Source: Methylopila henanensis
Lineage (GTDB): Bacteria; Pseudomonadota; Alphaproteobacteria; Rhizobiales; Methylopilaceae
Length of the DNA: 64,000 nucleotides
Assembly (NCBI RefSeq): GCF_042681025.1
Contig: NZ_JBHUER010000014.1
Coordinates: forward strand, 1 to 64,000
Direction: 5' to 3'
Shown here piece by piece: positions 1 to 11,042 of this stretch. The notes beneath the pieces are model-generated. The model had not been told where the DNA came from. It saw nothing but the letters and a program-made list of their open reading frames with translations, and did not search any database. The position numbers and the translations under genes were made by a program. How positions within the stretch are numbered: the first letter of the stretch is position 1; the number at the start of each line of letters is the position of its first letter.

Positions 1-1207
1 CGCCTCGGCGCGCGAGGCGCAGGCGCGTTTCGACATGATCGCGGGCTCGGTCGAGGATCTCGCCACCCGCCACGGCCCGAACGGCGCCGTGACCTTCGCC
101 TCGGCCGCGAGCGAGCGGCTGCTCGGCGCCTCCGCCCGCGACCTGCACGGCTCCGGCCTGTTCGACCGCGTCCACATCGCCGACCGCCCCGCCTTCCTTC
201 AGGCCATCGCCTCGGCCGCCGCCGGCGGGCGCCGCTCCTCGGTCGAGGTCAGGCTGCGCCGGGCGGCGCCGGCCGGCTGCGCGCCGCGTTTCGGCTGGTT
301 CCACATGACCGCGCGCCCCGGCGCCGAGGCGGGCGTCGCGCTTGCCATGTTCCGCGACGTGACCGACGCCCGGGCGCTGGCCGAGCGCGTCGAGCAGGCC
401 GAGCAGGCGGCGGCGCTCGCCACGGCCGAGAAGTCGCGCTTTCTCGCCTCGGTCAGCCACGAGCTCCGCACGCCGCTGACCGCGATCCTCGGTTTCTCCG
501 AAATCCTGTCCGAAAGCCCGGCGCCCGCCGAGGTGGTCGGCCGCCGGTCGGACTATGGCCGGCTCATCCACCAGTCCGCCCAGCACCTGCTGGAGATCGT
601 CGACGGCGTGCTCGACGTGGCGAAGATCGAGACCGGCGCCTTCCCCGTCGCGTCCGAGCCCTGCGCGCTGGCGCCGCTTGTGGCCCGCTGCGTCGGGCTG
701 CTCGCGCTCGACGCGGAGCGGGGCGGCGTCAGGGTGGTCGCGGACGTCGGCGCCGACGTGCCGGAGATCGCGGCCGACCGGCGCGCGCTGACGCAGGTGA
801 TCCTCAACCTGCTGTCGAACGCGATCAAGTTCACGCCCTCGGGCGGCGAGGTCTCGGTCTCGCTGCGCGCGCGCGGCGACGCGGCGCTGATCGTGGTGCG
901 CGACACCGGCGTCGGCGTCGCGCCCGAGCATGTCGGCCGGCTCGGCGAAGCGTTCTTCCAGGTTCCGAACGCCGGCGGCGGAAGCCGGCAGGGCTCCGGT
1001 CTCGGCCTGTCGATCGCGCGCGGGCTGGTCGACCTGCACGGCGGCCGGATCGGCTTCGAAAGCGTGGTCGGCCGCGGCACGCGCGTGACCGTCAGTCTGC
1101 CGCTCGATCCCGCCCGTCCCCTGACGGAAGCCCCCGTGGAGCGGCCCGCTTTCGGCCGCCCCCGCCCGGTGTCCCCGCTCGAGTTGAAGGTGAAGAAAAG
1201 TGCCTAA
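1..1207 (+). CDS. PAS-domain sensor histidine kinase, 5'-truncated by window edge
   Basis: The reading frame is open from base 2, so the gene starts upstream and only its C-terminal ~400 residues are present. A PAS-like segment (about 20-340) with AASERLLGAS is followed by a short coiled linker, then a HisKA domain with H-box SVSHELRTPL (phospho-acceptor His at 458-460) and an HATPase domain with N box NLLSNAIKFTPSGG, G1 DTGVGVAPE and G2 GSGLGLSIARGL. It autophosphorylates on His and passes phosphate to a partner response regulator, as in the PleC/DivJ class of alphaproteobacterial kinases; the specific member cannot be named. No receiver domain follows. Its stop overlaps the next gene's GTG by 8 nt, suggesting translational coupling. 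Confidence 0.9.
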   Translation, partial: ASAREAQARFDMIAGSVEDLATRHGPNGAVTFASAASERLLGASARDLHGSGLFDRVHIADRPAFLQAIASAAAGGRRSSVEVRLRRAAPAGCAPRFGWFHMTARPGAEAGVALAMFRDVTDARALAERVEQAEQAAALATAEKSRFLASVSHELRTPLTAILGFSEILSESPAPAEVVGRRSDYGRLIHQSAQHLLEIVDGVLDVAKIETGAFPVASEPCALAPLVARCVGLLALDAERGGVRVVADVGADVPEIAADRRALTQVILNLLSNAIKFTPSGGEVSVSLRARGDAALIVVRDTGVGVAPEHVGRLGEAFFQVPNAGGGSRQGSGLGLSIARGLVDLHGGRIGFESVVGRGTRVTVSLPLDPARPLTEAPVERPAFGRPRPVSPLELKVKKSA

Positions 1208-1916
1208 AGCCATGGCCCGCACCTATGACGACGACGCGTCGGCCGCGACCGGGCTGGCGGGCGGCATGTTCGCGGTCGCCCGCCGCCGGCCGGTCGACAC
1301 GCTCGCGGCCCTCGTCGCCGCGGCCGGCGTAGCCACCATCCTCGTGAACGCGCTGGCGCTGCAGGAGGGCCGCCACCCGGCGGCGCTTCAGCGCGAGGCG
1401 CCGGCCCAGCACGGCGCGGCCAGGACGGACGCGGCGCCCGCGCCCCAGCGCAGCGAACTGGTGGCCCAGATCCAGGAGGCGCTGCTCGCCCGCGGCTATT
1501 ATGACGGCGCCGTCGACGGCGTGTTCGGAGCGAAGACCAGCGCTGCGATCTCGACCTTCGAGCAGGCGTCCGGAACGGCCGTTACCGGCGTCGCGTCCGA
1601 TCGCGTGCTGGCGGCGCTGCTGGTCGCGCCGGCGAACGCGGCCCGCGTCGCGCCGCTGCCGCCGCGCGCCGAGCCGCCGGCTGCGAGGCCCCAGCCCGCG
1701 ACCACCGGGTCGATCTCCGCACCCAAGCTCATGGCCGTGCAGCGCGCGCTGGCGCGGCTCGGCTACGGCCCGGTCGCGATCGACGGCAAGATGGGCGCGG
1801 CCACGCGCGCCGCCCTGCTGAGCTTCGAGCGCGACCGCAAGCTGCCGCAGACCGGCGAGCCGGGCCCGCAGGTGCTGCGGGAGCTGAAGGCGGTCTCGGG
1901 CATGCCGCTGGAATGA
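1200..1916 (+). CDS. membrane-anchored peptidoglycan-binding-domain protein
   Basis: 238 residues. A cytoplasmic N-terminus is followed by one membrane helix (about residues 31-52) and two PG_binding_1 repeats: one around residues 82-140 (ARGYYDGAVDGVFGAKTSAA) and one around 178-230 (LGYGPVAIDGKMGAATRAAL), separated by a Pro/Ala-rich linker. This fits a single-pass protein that binds cell-wall peptidoglycan in the periplasm; no catalytic domain is visible. The GTG at 1200 has AAGG about 8 nt upstream and overlaps the kinase stop; ATG at 1212 is an alternative. Its coupling to the kinase suggests it could report on the envelope to that kinase, which is inference. Confidence 0.85.
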   Translation: MPKAMARTYDDDASAATGLAGGMFAVARRRPVDTLAALVAAAGVATILVNALALQEGRHPAALQREAPAQHGAARTDAAPAPQRSELVAQIQEALLARGYYDGAVDGVFGAKTSAAISTFEQASGTAVTGVASDRVLAALLVAPANAARVAPLPPRAEPPAARPQPATTGSISAPKLMAVQRALARLGYGPVAIDGKMGAATRAALLSFERDRKLPQTGEPGPQVLRELKAVSGMPLE

Positions 1917-1929
1917 CCGGCGGAACGCC

Positions 1930-2259
1930 ATGACCGCCCGGCTGACGTCGGAGTTCTGGGTCGCCGCCCATGTCCGGCGCTGCCACCTCGAAGGCGCCTA
2001 CGCGCTGGTGCGGCGTCGGGGCGCCGCGGAGGCCGGCGCGATCTTCCTGATCGTCGACCGGCTCGACGGCCGCAACGATTTCTATGTCCCGGCCGCGCAG
2101 AGCGAGGCCGACGACGCGCGCGCGCGCTCGTTCGAACGCGTGCTGGAAGGCGTCGACGGCCTCACGGTCGAGGAGCGGCTCGCGCGCGAGCTGCGGTTCG
2201 ATCCCGACGTCTGGATCGTGGCGATCGAGGACCGCGAGGGCCGCGCGTTTCTGGACTGA
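1930..2259 (+). CDS. DUF1491 family protein
   Basis: 109 residues matching the alphaproteobacterial DUF1491 family (N-terminal TSEFWVAAHVRRCHLEGAYA, then AIFLIVDRLDG and C-terminal DPDVWIVAIEDREGRAFLD). The length is normal for the family. It is soluble, without signal peptide or membrane segment, and the function is unknown. It starts 13 nt after the peptidoglycan-binding protein and probably shares its transcript. Confidence 0.85.
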   Translation: MTARLTSEFWVAAHVRRCHLEGAYALVRRRGAAEAGAIFLIVDRLDGRNDFYVPAAQSEADDARARSFERVLEGVDGLTVEERLARELRFDPDVWIVAIEDREGRAFLD

Positions 2260-2369
2260 TGTCAGCTGCCTTGGGCATCGACTTTCGCCAAGGCTCTCCA
2301 GACGAGCGCCGTCGTCCTCCGGTCAAGCCGGACCATGACGAGGCGAGCGTCAGGGGCCTGAACCGGCCT

Positions 2370-3491
2370 TCAGCCGCGGCCGCGGTTCGGTTCGCTCGTC
2401 CGCGTCGGCGCGCGGCGTACGCGCGCCGCGGACCGGGCCGCGCCCGCCCGTTCCGGCGCGCCTGAGGGATCGAACAGCGGCTCGTGCTTCGCGGTCTGCG
2501 ACGGGGCCTGAAGGCCGGCGAGGGCGCCCACCAGCTCCAGCGCGACGCCGCGGGGCGTCGTTTCCGCAAGCTCCACCAGATCGAAGAAGCGGTTGACCGA
2601 CCGGGCGATCTCGGGCTGCGCCAGCAGCAGGGCGCGGGCGATCTGGTCGCGCTCGACGCCGAGCCCGCGCAGCATGAAAACGAAGGCCTCGCCGCTCGGC
2701 TCCGCGGCGAGCGTCGCGGCGGCGTTCAGGCTGACGCCGAGCGCGACCGACAGCGCCTCCGCCATCAGCGCGTGGTCGCCGCTCGCGACGGCGGCCTCCA
2801 CCATGGCGGCGTCGGCCTGGTCGGTCATGCGGCCCGCGCGGGCGGCCCGGCCGGGGCGCGCCGCGATCGCCTCGCGGATCTGGCCGCGCTGCTCGGGACC
2901 GGCCGCGAGATAGAGCGGCGACAGCGCCGCCGGGTCGAAATCGGAGCGCCGCAGCATGGCGGCGGCGAGGACGGGGGCCGAGTGCGCGCGACGGACGAGC
3001 GTCGCGAGCGTTTGCGGCGTCGGCTGGAGCGCGGGGTTCGCGATCAGCGTCTCGACCACCCGCTCGTCCCGGTGATGGGCGAGGATGCGGGCCATGTCGG
3101 CGTCGATGTCGGCGCGCTGCGCCACCGCGCTCGCCTCCACGACGCCGCCGTCCAGGGCGATCGTCAGGAGGTGATGCCGCGAGACCTTGTCGGAGCGCGC
3201 GAGGATCGGGCCGGCGACGGACACGTCGTCCTTCAGAAGACGCGCGATCACCGCCTGCGGAGCGTGCGGGTCGCCGGCGAGCTTGCGGGCGACCACGGCC
3301 CGGGTCTCGACGCCGACCACGTCCAGAAGCTGCAGCGCCAGCTCCTCGTAGCGGACGAGCTCCTCGGGCGCGTGGTGTGGCTTCTGGATGAACAGGTCGG
3401 TCAGCACCCTGAGCAGGATCGGACGGACGTCGACGCCGTCCTGGCGGGACAGGCGCTCGAGAGCTTCGACGGGAAGCAGTTCGTCGGTCAT
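2370..3491 (-). CDS. DUF2336 domain-containing protein
   Basis: 373 residues, mostly alpha-helical, beginning with a DUF2336 domain (residues ~30-260: VLTDLFIQKPHHAPEELVRY, then repeated HEAT-like helices such as KLAGDPHAPQAVIARLL and DADMARILAHHRDERVVETL). The family is restricted largely to Alphaproteobacteria and has no assigned biochemical role. The C-terminal ~40 residues are Pro/Arg-rich and disordered. It is transcribed toward the DUF1491 gene and ends 110 nt from it. Confidence 0.85.
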   Translation of the reverse strand: MTDELLPVEALERLSRQDGVDVRPILLRVLTDLFIQKPHHAPEELVRYEELALQLLDVVGVETRAVVARKLAGDPHAPQAVIARLLKDDVSVAGPILARSDKVSRHHLLTIALDGGVVEASAVAQRADIDADMARILAHHRDERVVETLIANPALQPTPQTLATLVRRAHSAPVLAAAMLRRSDFDPAALSPLYLAAGPEQRGQIREAIAARPGRAARAGRMTDQADAAMVEAAVASGDHALMAEALSVALGVSLNAAATLAAEPSGEAFVFMLRGLGVERDQIARALLLAQPEIARSVNRFFDLVELAETTPRGVALELVGALAGLQAPSQTAKHEPLFDPSGAPERAGAARSAARVRRAPTRTSEPNRGRG

Positions 3492-3841
3492 CGAGCCTTG
3501 GTCCGGCGCTTCGGGCGCGAGGGGCGGCGTTCCGTCCCGTCGCTTCTGTGAGGGAACGCTAGGCCGCTTATGATTAGCGCTGCGTTAAAGCGCGAACGGA
3601 AAGCGCGCGCCAGTGTCCCATAGCGGGATGGTCGTCGGATTCCCGGCAAGTTCGGCGCCGGGGAGGGGTCTCGCCGTGGCGCGGCGGGCACATCGGAGAC
3701 GCGATCCGGAACTTAACTCCGTTGGTAACCGCTCGTTAACCATCGGGGTCGCCCAATTACCCCTCAGAAGGCCCGCCGGCGGCCGATCCGCCTCGGGTCG
3801 AGACGAACCGAACCGATCCCCGCACAGCAGGGAGAGCCTTG
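3492..3841. other. 350-bp intergenic region between divergent genes
   Basis: Divergent promoter space between the DUF2336 gene (minus) and the small ORF/lipoprotein pair (plus). It is locally A/T-richer around 3712-3770 than its surroundings and contains a CtrA-like motif (listed separately). An open frame runs through it into the lipoprotein gene, but its arginine-rich composition and lack of a start signal argue that it is not coding. Confidence 0.6.
3725..3743 (+). promoter_or_regulatory. CtrA-like binding motif
   Basis: GTAA at 3725-3728, seven bases, then TTAACCAT at 3736-3743. The alphaproteobacterial master regulator CtrA is known to bind TTAA-N7-TTAA and the octamer TTAACCAT; here one half is exact and the other has one mismatch. 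It lies about 100 bp upstream of the small ORF at 3842, a plausible promoter position. No binding evidence exists beyond the motif. Confidence 0.35.
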
Positions 3842-4030
3842 ATGGGTCTCGTGCTCGCATTCCAGTCGTCGCCCCGGCCTTCCGCCCGGCCCGCGAACCG
3901 GAGCCGCGCCGAACGGCGCGGGGCCGACATCCTGTTCTTCACCGGCGTCCGCTACGAGCGCCACGGCGACGCCGGCCGGGCGTCGGCCGCGTCGACCGTG
4001 CCGGCGCGGACGGAGCAGCCGACCTCGTGA
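3842..4030 (+). CDS. small hypothetical protein, translationally coupled to lipoprotein
   Basis: 62 residues from the ATG at 3842, which has GGAGAG about 6 nt upstream. The middle carries the segment GADILFFTGVRYERH, which I recognise as typical of short conserved hypothetical proteins in Hyphomicrobiales; the rest is low-complexity Ser/Arg/Pro. No membrane segment or signal peptide. The stop TGA overlaps the GTG start of the lipoprotein in a GTGA arrangement, which supports both genes being real. Function unknown. Confidence 0.6.
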   Translation: MGLVLAFQSSPRPSARPANRSRAERRGADILFFTGVRYERHGDAGRASAASTVPARTEQPTS

Positions 4031-4788
4031 CCGCCCGCGCGTTCCGGGCGTCCGCGCCCGGAGCGCGAGCGGCCGCCCTCGTCGTCTGCCTGTCCGCGGC
4101 GCTCGCCGCCTGCGCGCCGCCGCGGGGCGACTTCGGCCGCGCGGAGCCGAGCCTCGTCAACGACCGCTGGTTGCCGCTCGCGGGCCGCAAGGCCGCGCAG
4201 GCGCGGGGCGAGCCGGTCTCGTCCTACCGCTACACCGACAACGAGAAAGCCATGCGGGCGCTCGGCTGGGCGGTGGTGATGCCGGCGCATGAGGGCCAGC
4301 GGATCGGCGCCGTGCTCGCGGAGCTTCGGCGCACCCGCATCCTGCCGCAGGAGCGCGCGCGCATCGACAAGGCCGACTACGTGCGGGCGCTGCTCCGCGT
4401 CGACTACCGGTCGAGCGTGGCCCGCTACGCCCGGCTGCAGGAAGACATCGAAGCGGACACCGCCCGCGTCGAGCCGTTCTTCCAGGCGGCCTCCCGCGTC
4501 GCGGAGGACGACCGCGTCCGGCTACGCGCCCTCGCGGCCGTGCCCGAGGTGGAGCCTGACGAGGTCGCGAACGCCGAAGGCCGCGTCGACGAGAACCGGC
4601 TGCTGGAGGCCTGGGTCCAGATCGCCTTCGAGGAGCGCGTCGTCGCCTACCGCTACGCGCTCGACCGGCTGGTGCTCGAAACGCCGGACCGGGCCTCCGT
4701 GTCCGTTGAGGCCGCGCTCGCGCGGTTGGAGAGCGTGCTGCGCAGCCTGCGCCCGGCCGGGCCGCCCCGTGGCGTGTTCAAGGGCTGA
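4027..4788 (+). CDS. predicted lipoprotein, hypothetical
   Basis: 253 residues from a GTG that overlaps the preceding small ORF's stop. The N-terminus is a lipoprotein signal: basic stretch, hydrophobic core VVCLSAALAAC, lipobox L-A-A-C with the lipidated Cys at residue 29. The mature part is helical and charged (KADYVRALLRVDYRSSVARYARLQEDIEADTARVEPFFQ) with no recognised domain. It is probably tethered to a periplasmic membrane face. The longer frame open to 3613 is rejected because its N-terminal part looks non-coding. Its 3' end overlaps the convergent DUF1254 gene by 11 nt. Confidence 0.7.
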   Translation: MTARAFRASAPGARAAALVVCLSAALAACAPPRGDFGRAEPSLVNDRWLPLAGRKAAQARGEPVSSYRYTDNEKAMRALGWAVVMPAHEGQRIGAVLAELRRTRILPQERARIDKADYVRALLRVDYRSSVARYARLQEDIEADTARVEPFFQAASRVAEDDRVRLRALAAVPEVEPDEVANAEGRVDENRLLEAWVQIAFEERVVAYRYALDRLVLETPDRASVSVEAALARLESVLRSLRPAGPPRGVFKG

Positions 4789-5335
4789 CGCGGCGCCCGC
4801 AACTCGCGCCGGCGGCGATCGCCGCCAGTCCTGCGCGCGCGCTCGGGGCCGGAGCGAACAGACGCACGAGAACGAACCCGGTTTCCGTCGGCGACGCGAT
4901 GCGGATGTTCGGCCGCGCCTCGACGGTTTCGTCCGCCTCGGCCTCCTCGGCGGCGGCGTCGTCGAGGACGGTGACCTCGACTGCGCCGTTCGTCGCCGCG
5001 CGGTCGCTTAGGGCGTAGAACGGCTGGCCGCCGCGGTTGTGGAACACGACGGCGCCGTAGGACGACGGCAGGTTCGCGCGCACGGTCACGGGTCCCTGCG
5101 AAAGATCGTAGCGGCACGCGGCCGTGACGAAGGCGGGATCGCGGAACGGCAGCCGGTCCGCCGCGTCGCCGTCGTCCTGCAGCACCACGAACCGCCCGTC
5201 CGCTTTGAGCGAGGCCAGCCGGTCATAGGCGCCGTTCGGCGCGAGCTGCGGCACGCGAAGGAGCGAGGCGACGTGGATCAGTCCGGCGAGCGCCAGTCCG
5301 ATCGCGACGGCGTAGAGCAGCCGGATCATCGGCAC
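4778..5335 (-). CDS. DUF1254 domain-containing membrane-anchored protein
   Basis: 185 residues with one N-terminal membrane helix (IRLLYAVAIGLALAGLIHVASLL) and a periplasmic DUF1254-type beta-rich domain (RLPFRDPAFVTAACRYDLSQG, YGAVVFHNRGGQPFYALSDR). DUF1254 and DUF1214 proteins occur as adjacent genes in many Hyphomicrobiales, as here, with start and stop overlapping the DUF1214 gene by 10 nt. No biochemical function is established for these short forms. Confidence 0.8.
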   Translation of the reverse strand: MPMIRLLYAVAIGLALAGLIHVASLLRVPQLAPNGAYDRLASLKADGRFVVLQDDGDAADRLPFRDPAFVTAACRYDLSQGPVTVRANLPSSYGAVVFHNRGGQPFYALSDRAATNGAVEVTVLDDAAAEEAEADETVEARPNIRIASPTETGFVLVRLFAPAPSARAGLAAIAAGASCGRRVSP

Positions 5336-5907
5336 CCCCCGCGGATGATGGCGAGCAGGGCCGTCGGCGCCGCGCGGGCGAGAGGCGTCCCGAGCGCGGT
5401 GTCGTAGAGCGACAGCCGGAGCGTGAAGGGGCCTTCGCCGCCGAGCGGCAGCCAGTCGCCCGGACGGGCGTCGCGCGCGAGCTCGATCACGATCGGCCGG
5501 CCCGCCATGCGGACGGTTTCGGCGCTCGAAGTCGCAAAGCGGCCGAGCGGGTTCGCGAGCCGGCCGCCGGTCGGCGTGAAGGCCGCAAGCGTCCAGAGCC
5601 GGGCGGCCGGCAGGTCGCCTTCGAGCCGGTAGTCGCAGGCCGCGTCGAGCGGCCGGCCGGCGTCGTCGGTCGTGGCGTCAAAGCTCAGACCGTCGCCATA
5701 GGCCAGCGGAGCCTCGCCGCTGCGCGCGATCCGCGCCCGAAGATAGGGATCCGCGCCGAGCCCGCCGACGTCCGGCGCGGCGCGCCATGGGCCGATCGCG
5801 AGCGCGCCGAACGGCGGCGACGCCTGCGTCAGCGACCACCATGTCGCGCCAAGGCCGAGACCGGCCGCGATCGTGAACGCCAACAGTACCTGGAGGATCA
5901 GCCGCAT
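5326..5907 (-). CDS. DUF1214 domain-containing membrane-anchored protein
   Basis: 193 residues: an N-terminal membrane helix (LQVLLAFTIAAGLGLGATWW), then a DUF1214 domain with the hallmark YRLEGDLPAARLWTLAAFTP and C-terminal FTLRLSLYDTALG. It is the upstream partner of the DUF1254 gene in a two-gene minus-strand unit, and begins only 9 nt after the penicillin-binding protein gene ends, so co-transcription with that gene is likely. Function unknown; periplasmic location is inferred. Confidence 0.85.
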   Translation of the reverse strand: MRLILQVLLAFTIAAGLGLGATWWSLTQASPPFGALAIGPWRAAPDVGGLGADPYLRARIARSGEAPLAYGDGLSFDATTDDAGRPLDAACDYRLEGDLPAARLWTLAAFTPTGGRLANPLGRFATSSAETVRMAGRPIVIELARDARPGDWLPLGGEGPFTLRLSLYDTALGTPLARAAPTALLAIIRGGCR

Positions 5908-5916
5908 GGCAGCCGT

Positions 5917-8088
5917 TCAGCGCGCTGCGGGCGAGGGGGCCGCCGCGAAGGTCGAGTCATGGTCGGCCGAGGCGCGCCCGGCGCCGGCCTGCCGGGCCGC
6001 CGTCACGTCGGACAGGATCGCGTTCAGCACCCGCGTCGAGCGTTCCGAAAGGTTGCGGGTGAAAGTCGCCGGCGCTTCCTGCGCGGCGGGCGCGGTGGAA
6101 GCGACCGCCGGCCGCTGTCCCGTCGGCATCGGCACGCCCGGAATGGGGCGCGGGGCGAGGCCCTGATGGGCGAAGGTCATGATGTCGCGCCAGGTCATGG
6201 CGGGCAGGGAGCCGCCCGTCATCTCCCGCGTCGTCGTGAAGTCGTCGTTGCCGAACCAGACTCCGCCGACCAGCGACCCGGTGAAGCCGACGAACCAGGC
6301 GTCGCGGTAGGACTGCGAGGTGCCGGTCTTGCCGCCGACCTGATAGCCGTCGAGCCGGGCGCGCCCGCCGGTGCCGGCCTCGGTGACGGCGAGCATCATG
6401 CGGTTCATGCCCGCCACCACATGGGGGCCGAGCACCTGCTGCGGCTGCGGCGTGTCGCGGTCGTGCCGCCACAGCGTGGCGCCCTTCGAATCCATGACCT
6501 CGATCGCGGCGTAGGGCGGCGTACGGCGGCCGCCGTTCGCAAGCGTCCCATAGGCCGAGGTGTGGTCGAGCAGCGTGACCTCCTCGACGCCTAGGGCGAA
6601 GGCGCGGCCGACGTCGAGTTTCGAACGGATTCCCATGCGCTTCGCTATCTCGATGACGTTCTTCTGCCCGACGTCGAGCGCAAGGCGCACCGGGATGGTG
6701 TTGATCGACTTCGCGAAGGCCGTGATCAGCGGCATGCGGCCGGCGAAGCGGCGGCCGTAGTTGCGCGGGCACCAGTTGCCGATGCAGATCGCGGCGTCGG
6801 TGACGACCTTCTCCGGCGTGTACTTCCCCGAGGCGAACGCCGCCGTGTAGACGTAGGTCTTGAACGACGAGCCGGGCTGGCGCAGGGCGTCGACGGCGCG
6901 GTTGAACTGGCTGACGCCGTAGTCGCGCCCGCCGACCATCGCCCGCACCGCGCCTTCCGGCTCCATGATCACCGCCGCCGCTTGGTCGACGCGGTACTGG
7001 TCGCCGTACTGCCGCAGCATCTGCTCGACTGAGGCCTCGGCGTGGCGCTGCAGCGCCGGATCGAGCGAGGTGCGGACCTGCAGCACGCGCTTGCCGCCGA
7101 ACGCGCCCTGGCCCGCCAGCGCGCGAACCTCGCCATAGGCCCAGTCGAGGTAGTAGTCGGGGCTCGAAACCACCGCGGTCGGCTTCGGCGTCGCCGGCTG
7201 GAACCGCGCCGGCTGCACCTGACCCTCGGTCATGAAGCCCGCGTCGACCAGATTGTCGAGCACGGTCGAGGCGCGCGCGCGCGCCGCCGCGAGGTTGATG
7301 TGCGGCGCGTATTTGGTCGGCGCCTTGAACAGGCCCGCGAGCATCGCGCTCTCGGCGAGGGTGACGTCGCGCGCGGATTTGCCGAAGTAGAAATGCGCCG
7401 CCGCGTCCACCCCGAAGGCGCCGCCGCCCATATAGGCGCGGTCGAGATAGAGCTTGAGGATCTCGTCCTTGGTGAGGTGGTGCTCGAGCCAGAGCGCGAG
7501 GAACGCCTCGTTGATCTTGCGCTCGATGGTCCGCTCGTTCGACAGGAAGATGTTCTTCGCGAGCTGCTGGGTGATCGAGGAGCCGCCCTGCACCACGCCG
7601 TTCGCCCGCGCGTTCTGCACGATCGCGCGGGCGGTGCCCGCGACGTCGATGCCGAAGTGCTGATAGAAGCGCCGATCCTCGGTCGCGAGCGCGGCCTTGA
7701 TCAGATGGTCAGGATAGTCACGCAAGGGAATGCCGTCGTTCTGCATCACTCCGCGCTTGCCGATCTCGACGCCGTGGCGGTCGAGGAACGTCACCGAAAG
7801 GTCGGCGCGGTTCAGCCAATCCGGACCGGTCTCGCGGAAGGCCGGCGTCGCCAGCGCCAGCACCAGGGTCGCGCCGGCGGCGCCAAGCGTCAGCCCTTCG
7901 CCCAGAACCTCGGCGACGAACCGCCGCCACCCGCGCGCGCGAAAGCCGTCGAAGGCGGCGCAGACGCTGTCCCAGCGCCGCGAGGCCGCCGGCCAGATGC
8001 GCCAGAAGGTGTGGTCGAGCCACGAATCGAGCGCGAGCAGCCTGCGCTTCGCGTCGAGCCTGTCCCCGTTTGCGCCCCGGCCGAACAC
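5917..8088 (-). CDS. class A penicillin-binding protein (PBP1A family)
   Basis: 723 residues from GTG 8088, which has GAGG about 8 nt upstream; the frame is open further up but overlaps the divergent YcgN gene and is poor in coding character. A membrane segment lies near residues 60-78. The GT51 transglycosylase domain carries EDRRFYQHFGID (catalytic Glu137) and GGSSITQQLAKN. The transpeptidase domain has Ser407-S-F-Lys410, Ser461-I-Asn463 and Lys587-TGT, so both activities look intact. It polymerises glycan strands from lipid II and cross-links them at the periplasmic membrane face. The Pro/Ala-rich C-terminal tail is typical. Exact start uncertain. Confidence 0.92.
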   Translation of the reverse strand: MFGRGANGDRLDAKRRLLALDSWLDHTFWRIWPAASRRWDSVCAAFDGFRARGWRRFVAEVLGEGLTLGAAGATLVLALATPAFRETGPDWLNRADLSVTFLDRHGVEIGKRGVMQNDGIPLRDYPDHLIKAALATEDRRFYQHFGIDVAGTARAIVQNARANGVVQGGSSITQQLAKNIFLSNERTIERKINEAFLALWLEHHLTKDEILKLYLDRAYMGGGAFGVDAAAHFYFGKSARDVTLAESAMLAGLFKAPTKYAPHINLAAARARASTVLDNLVDAGFMTEGQVQPARFQPATPKPTAVVSSPDYYLDWAYGEVRALAGQGAFGGKRVLQVRTSLDPALQRHAEASVEQMLRQYGDQYRVDQAAAVIMEPEGAVRAMVGGRDYGVSQFNRAVDALRQPGSSFKTYVYTAAFASGKYTPEKVVTDAAICIGNWCPRNYGRRFAGRMPLITAFAKSINTIPVRLALDVGQKNVIEIAKRMGIRSKLDVGRAFALGVEEVTLLDHTSAYGTLANGGRRTPPYAAIEVMDSKGATLWRHDRDTPQPQQVLGPHVVAGMNRMMLAVTEAGTGGRARLDGYQVGGKTGTSQSYRDAWFVGFTGSLVGGVWFGNDDFTTTREMTGGSLPAMTWRDIMTFAHQGLAPRPIPGVPMPTGQRPAVASTAPAAQEAPATFTRNLSERSTRVLNAILSDVTAARQAGAGRASADHDSTFAAAPSPAAR

Positions 8089-8167
8089 GCGTATCGCCTC
8101 ACACCCATCGCCGTTCCGCCCCGGAATGGCTTGACCTGTTACGTCCCGGCGCGCAAGAGCCGAGCCT

Positions 8168-8692
8168 ATGACCGCGCCTCTTCGCCCGCGCCCGGCCCCG
8201 GACGCCGCCCCATCAGACCCGCCAAAACCCTTCTGGCGGGTGAAGCGGCTTGCGGAGATGACCGCGCCTGAGTGGGAGAGCCTCTGTGACGGCTGCGGAC
8301 GCTGCTGCCTGCTGAAGCTGCAGGACGAAGACACCGACCGCATCGCCTATGTGGACGTGTCCTGCCGGCTGTTCGACCGGGACACCTGCCGCTGCTCCGA
8401 TTATCCGCGCCGGGCGGAGAAGGTGCCGGACTGCGTGACGCTGACGCCCGGGATCGTCGAGCAGATCGGCTGGCTGCCTCCAACCTGCGCCTACCGCCTG
8501 ATCGAGGAGGGCAAGGACCTGCCCTGGTGGCATCCGCTGGTCTCCGGAGATCCCGACACAGTCCACGCCGCCGGCGTCTCCGTGCGCGGCAAGGTGTTCT
8601 GCTCCGAAACGGAAATCGCCGAGGACGACCTGCAGGACCGCATGGTGAGCTGGCCCGCCAGATGGCCGCGCGGCGCGAAGGGCAGGCGATAG
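8168..8692 (+). CDS. YcgN family cysteine-cluster protein (UPF0260)
   Basis: 174 residues. The family's cysteine clusters are present: CDGCGRCC around residues 41-48, CRLFDRDTCRCSDYP around 66-80, PDC and CAYR further on, followed by DLPWWHPLVSGD. Such cysteines suggest metal or Fe-S binding, but the cellular role is not established. Length agrees with family members (~150-170). It is divergent from the penicillin-binding protein, sharing about 80 bp of upstream sequence. Confidence 0.88.
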   Translation: MTAPLRPRPAPDAAPSDPPKPFWRVKRLAEMTAPEWESLCDGCGRCCLLKLQDEDTDRIAYVDVSCRLFDRDTCRCSDYPRRAEKVPDCVTLTPGIVEQIGWLPPTCAYRLIEEGKDLPWWHPLVSGDPDTVHAAGVSVRGKVFCSETEIAEDDLQDRMVSWPARWPRGAKGRR

Positions 8693-8788
8693 CGAGAAGC
8701 TCCCATCCCGTTCCCGTGGGAGGCGCGCTCTAGCATGACGCGCTTCGTTGGCGTAGCAAGACGCCGTCCGCCACGCGCCACGAGTCCG

Positions 8789-11008
<2,220 letters not shown>

Positions 11009-11042
11009 AGCCCCCCGCGACCTAGCAAGGAGACGACCGACG

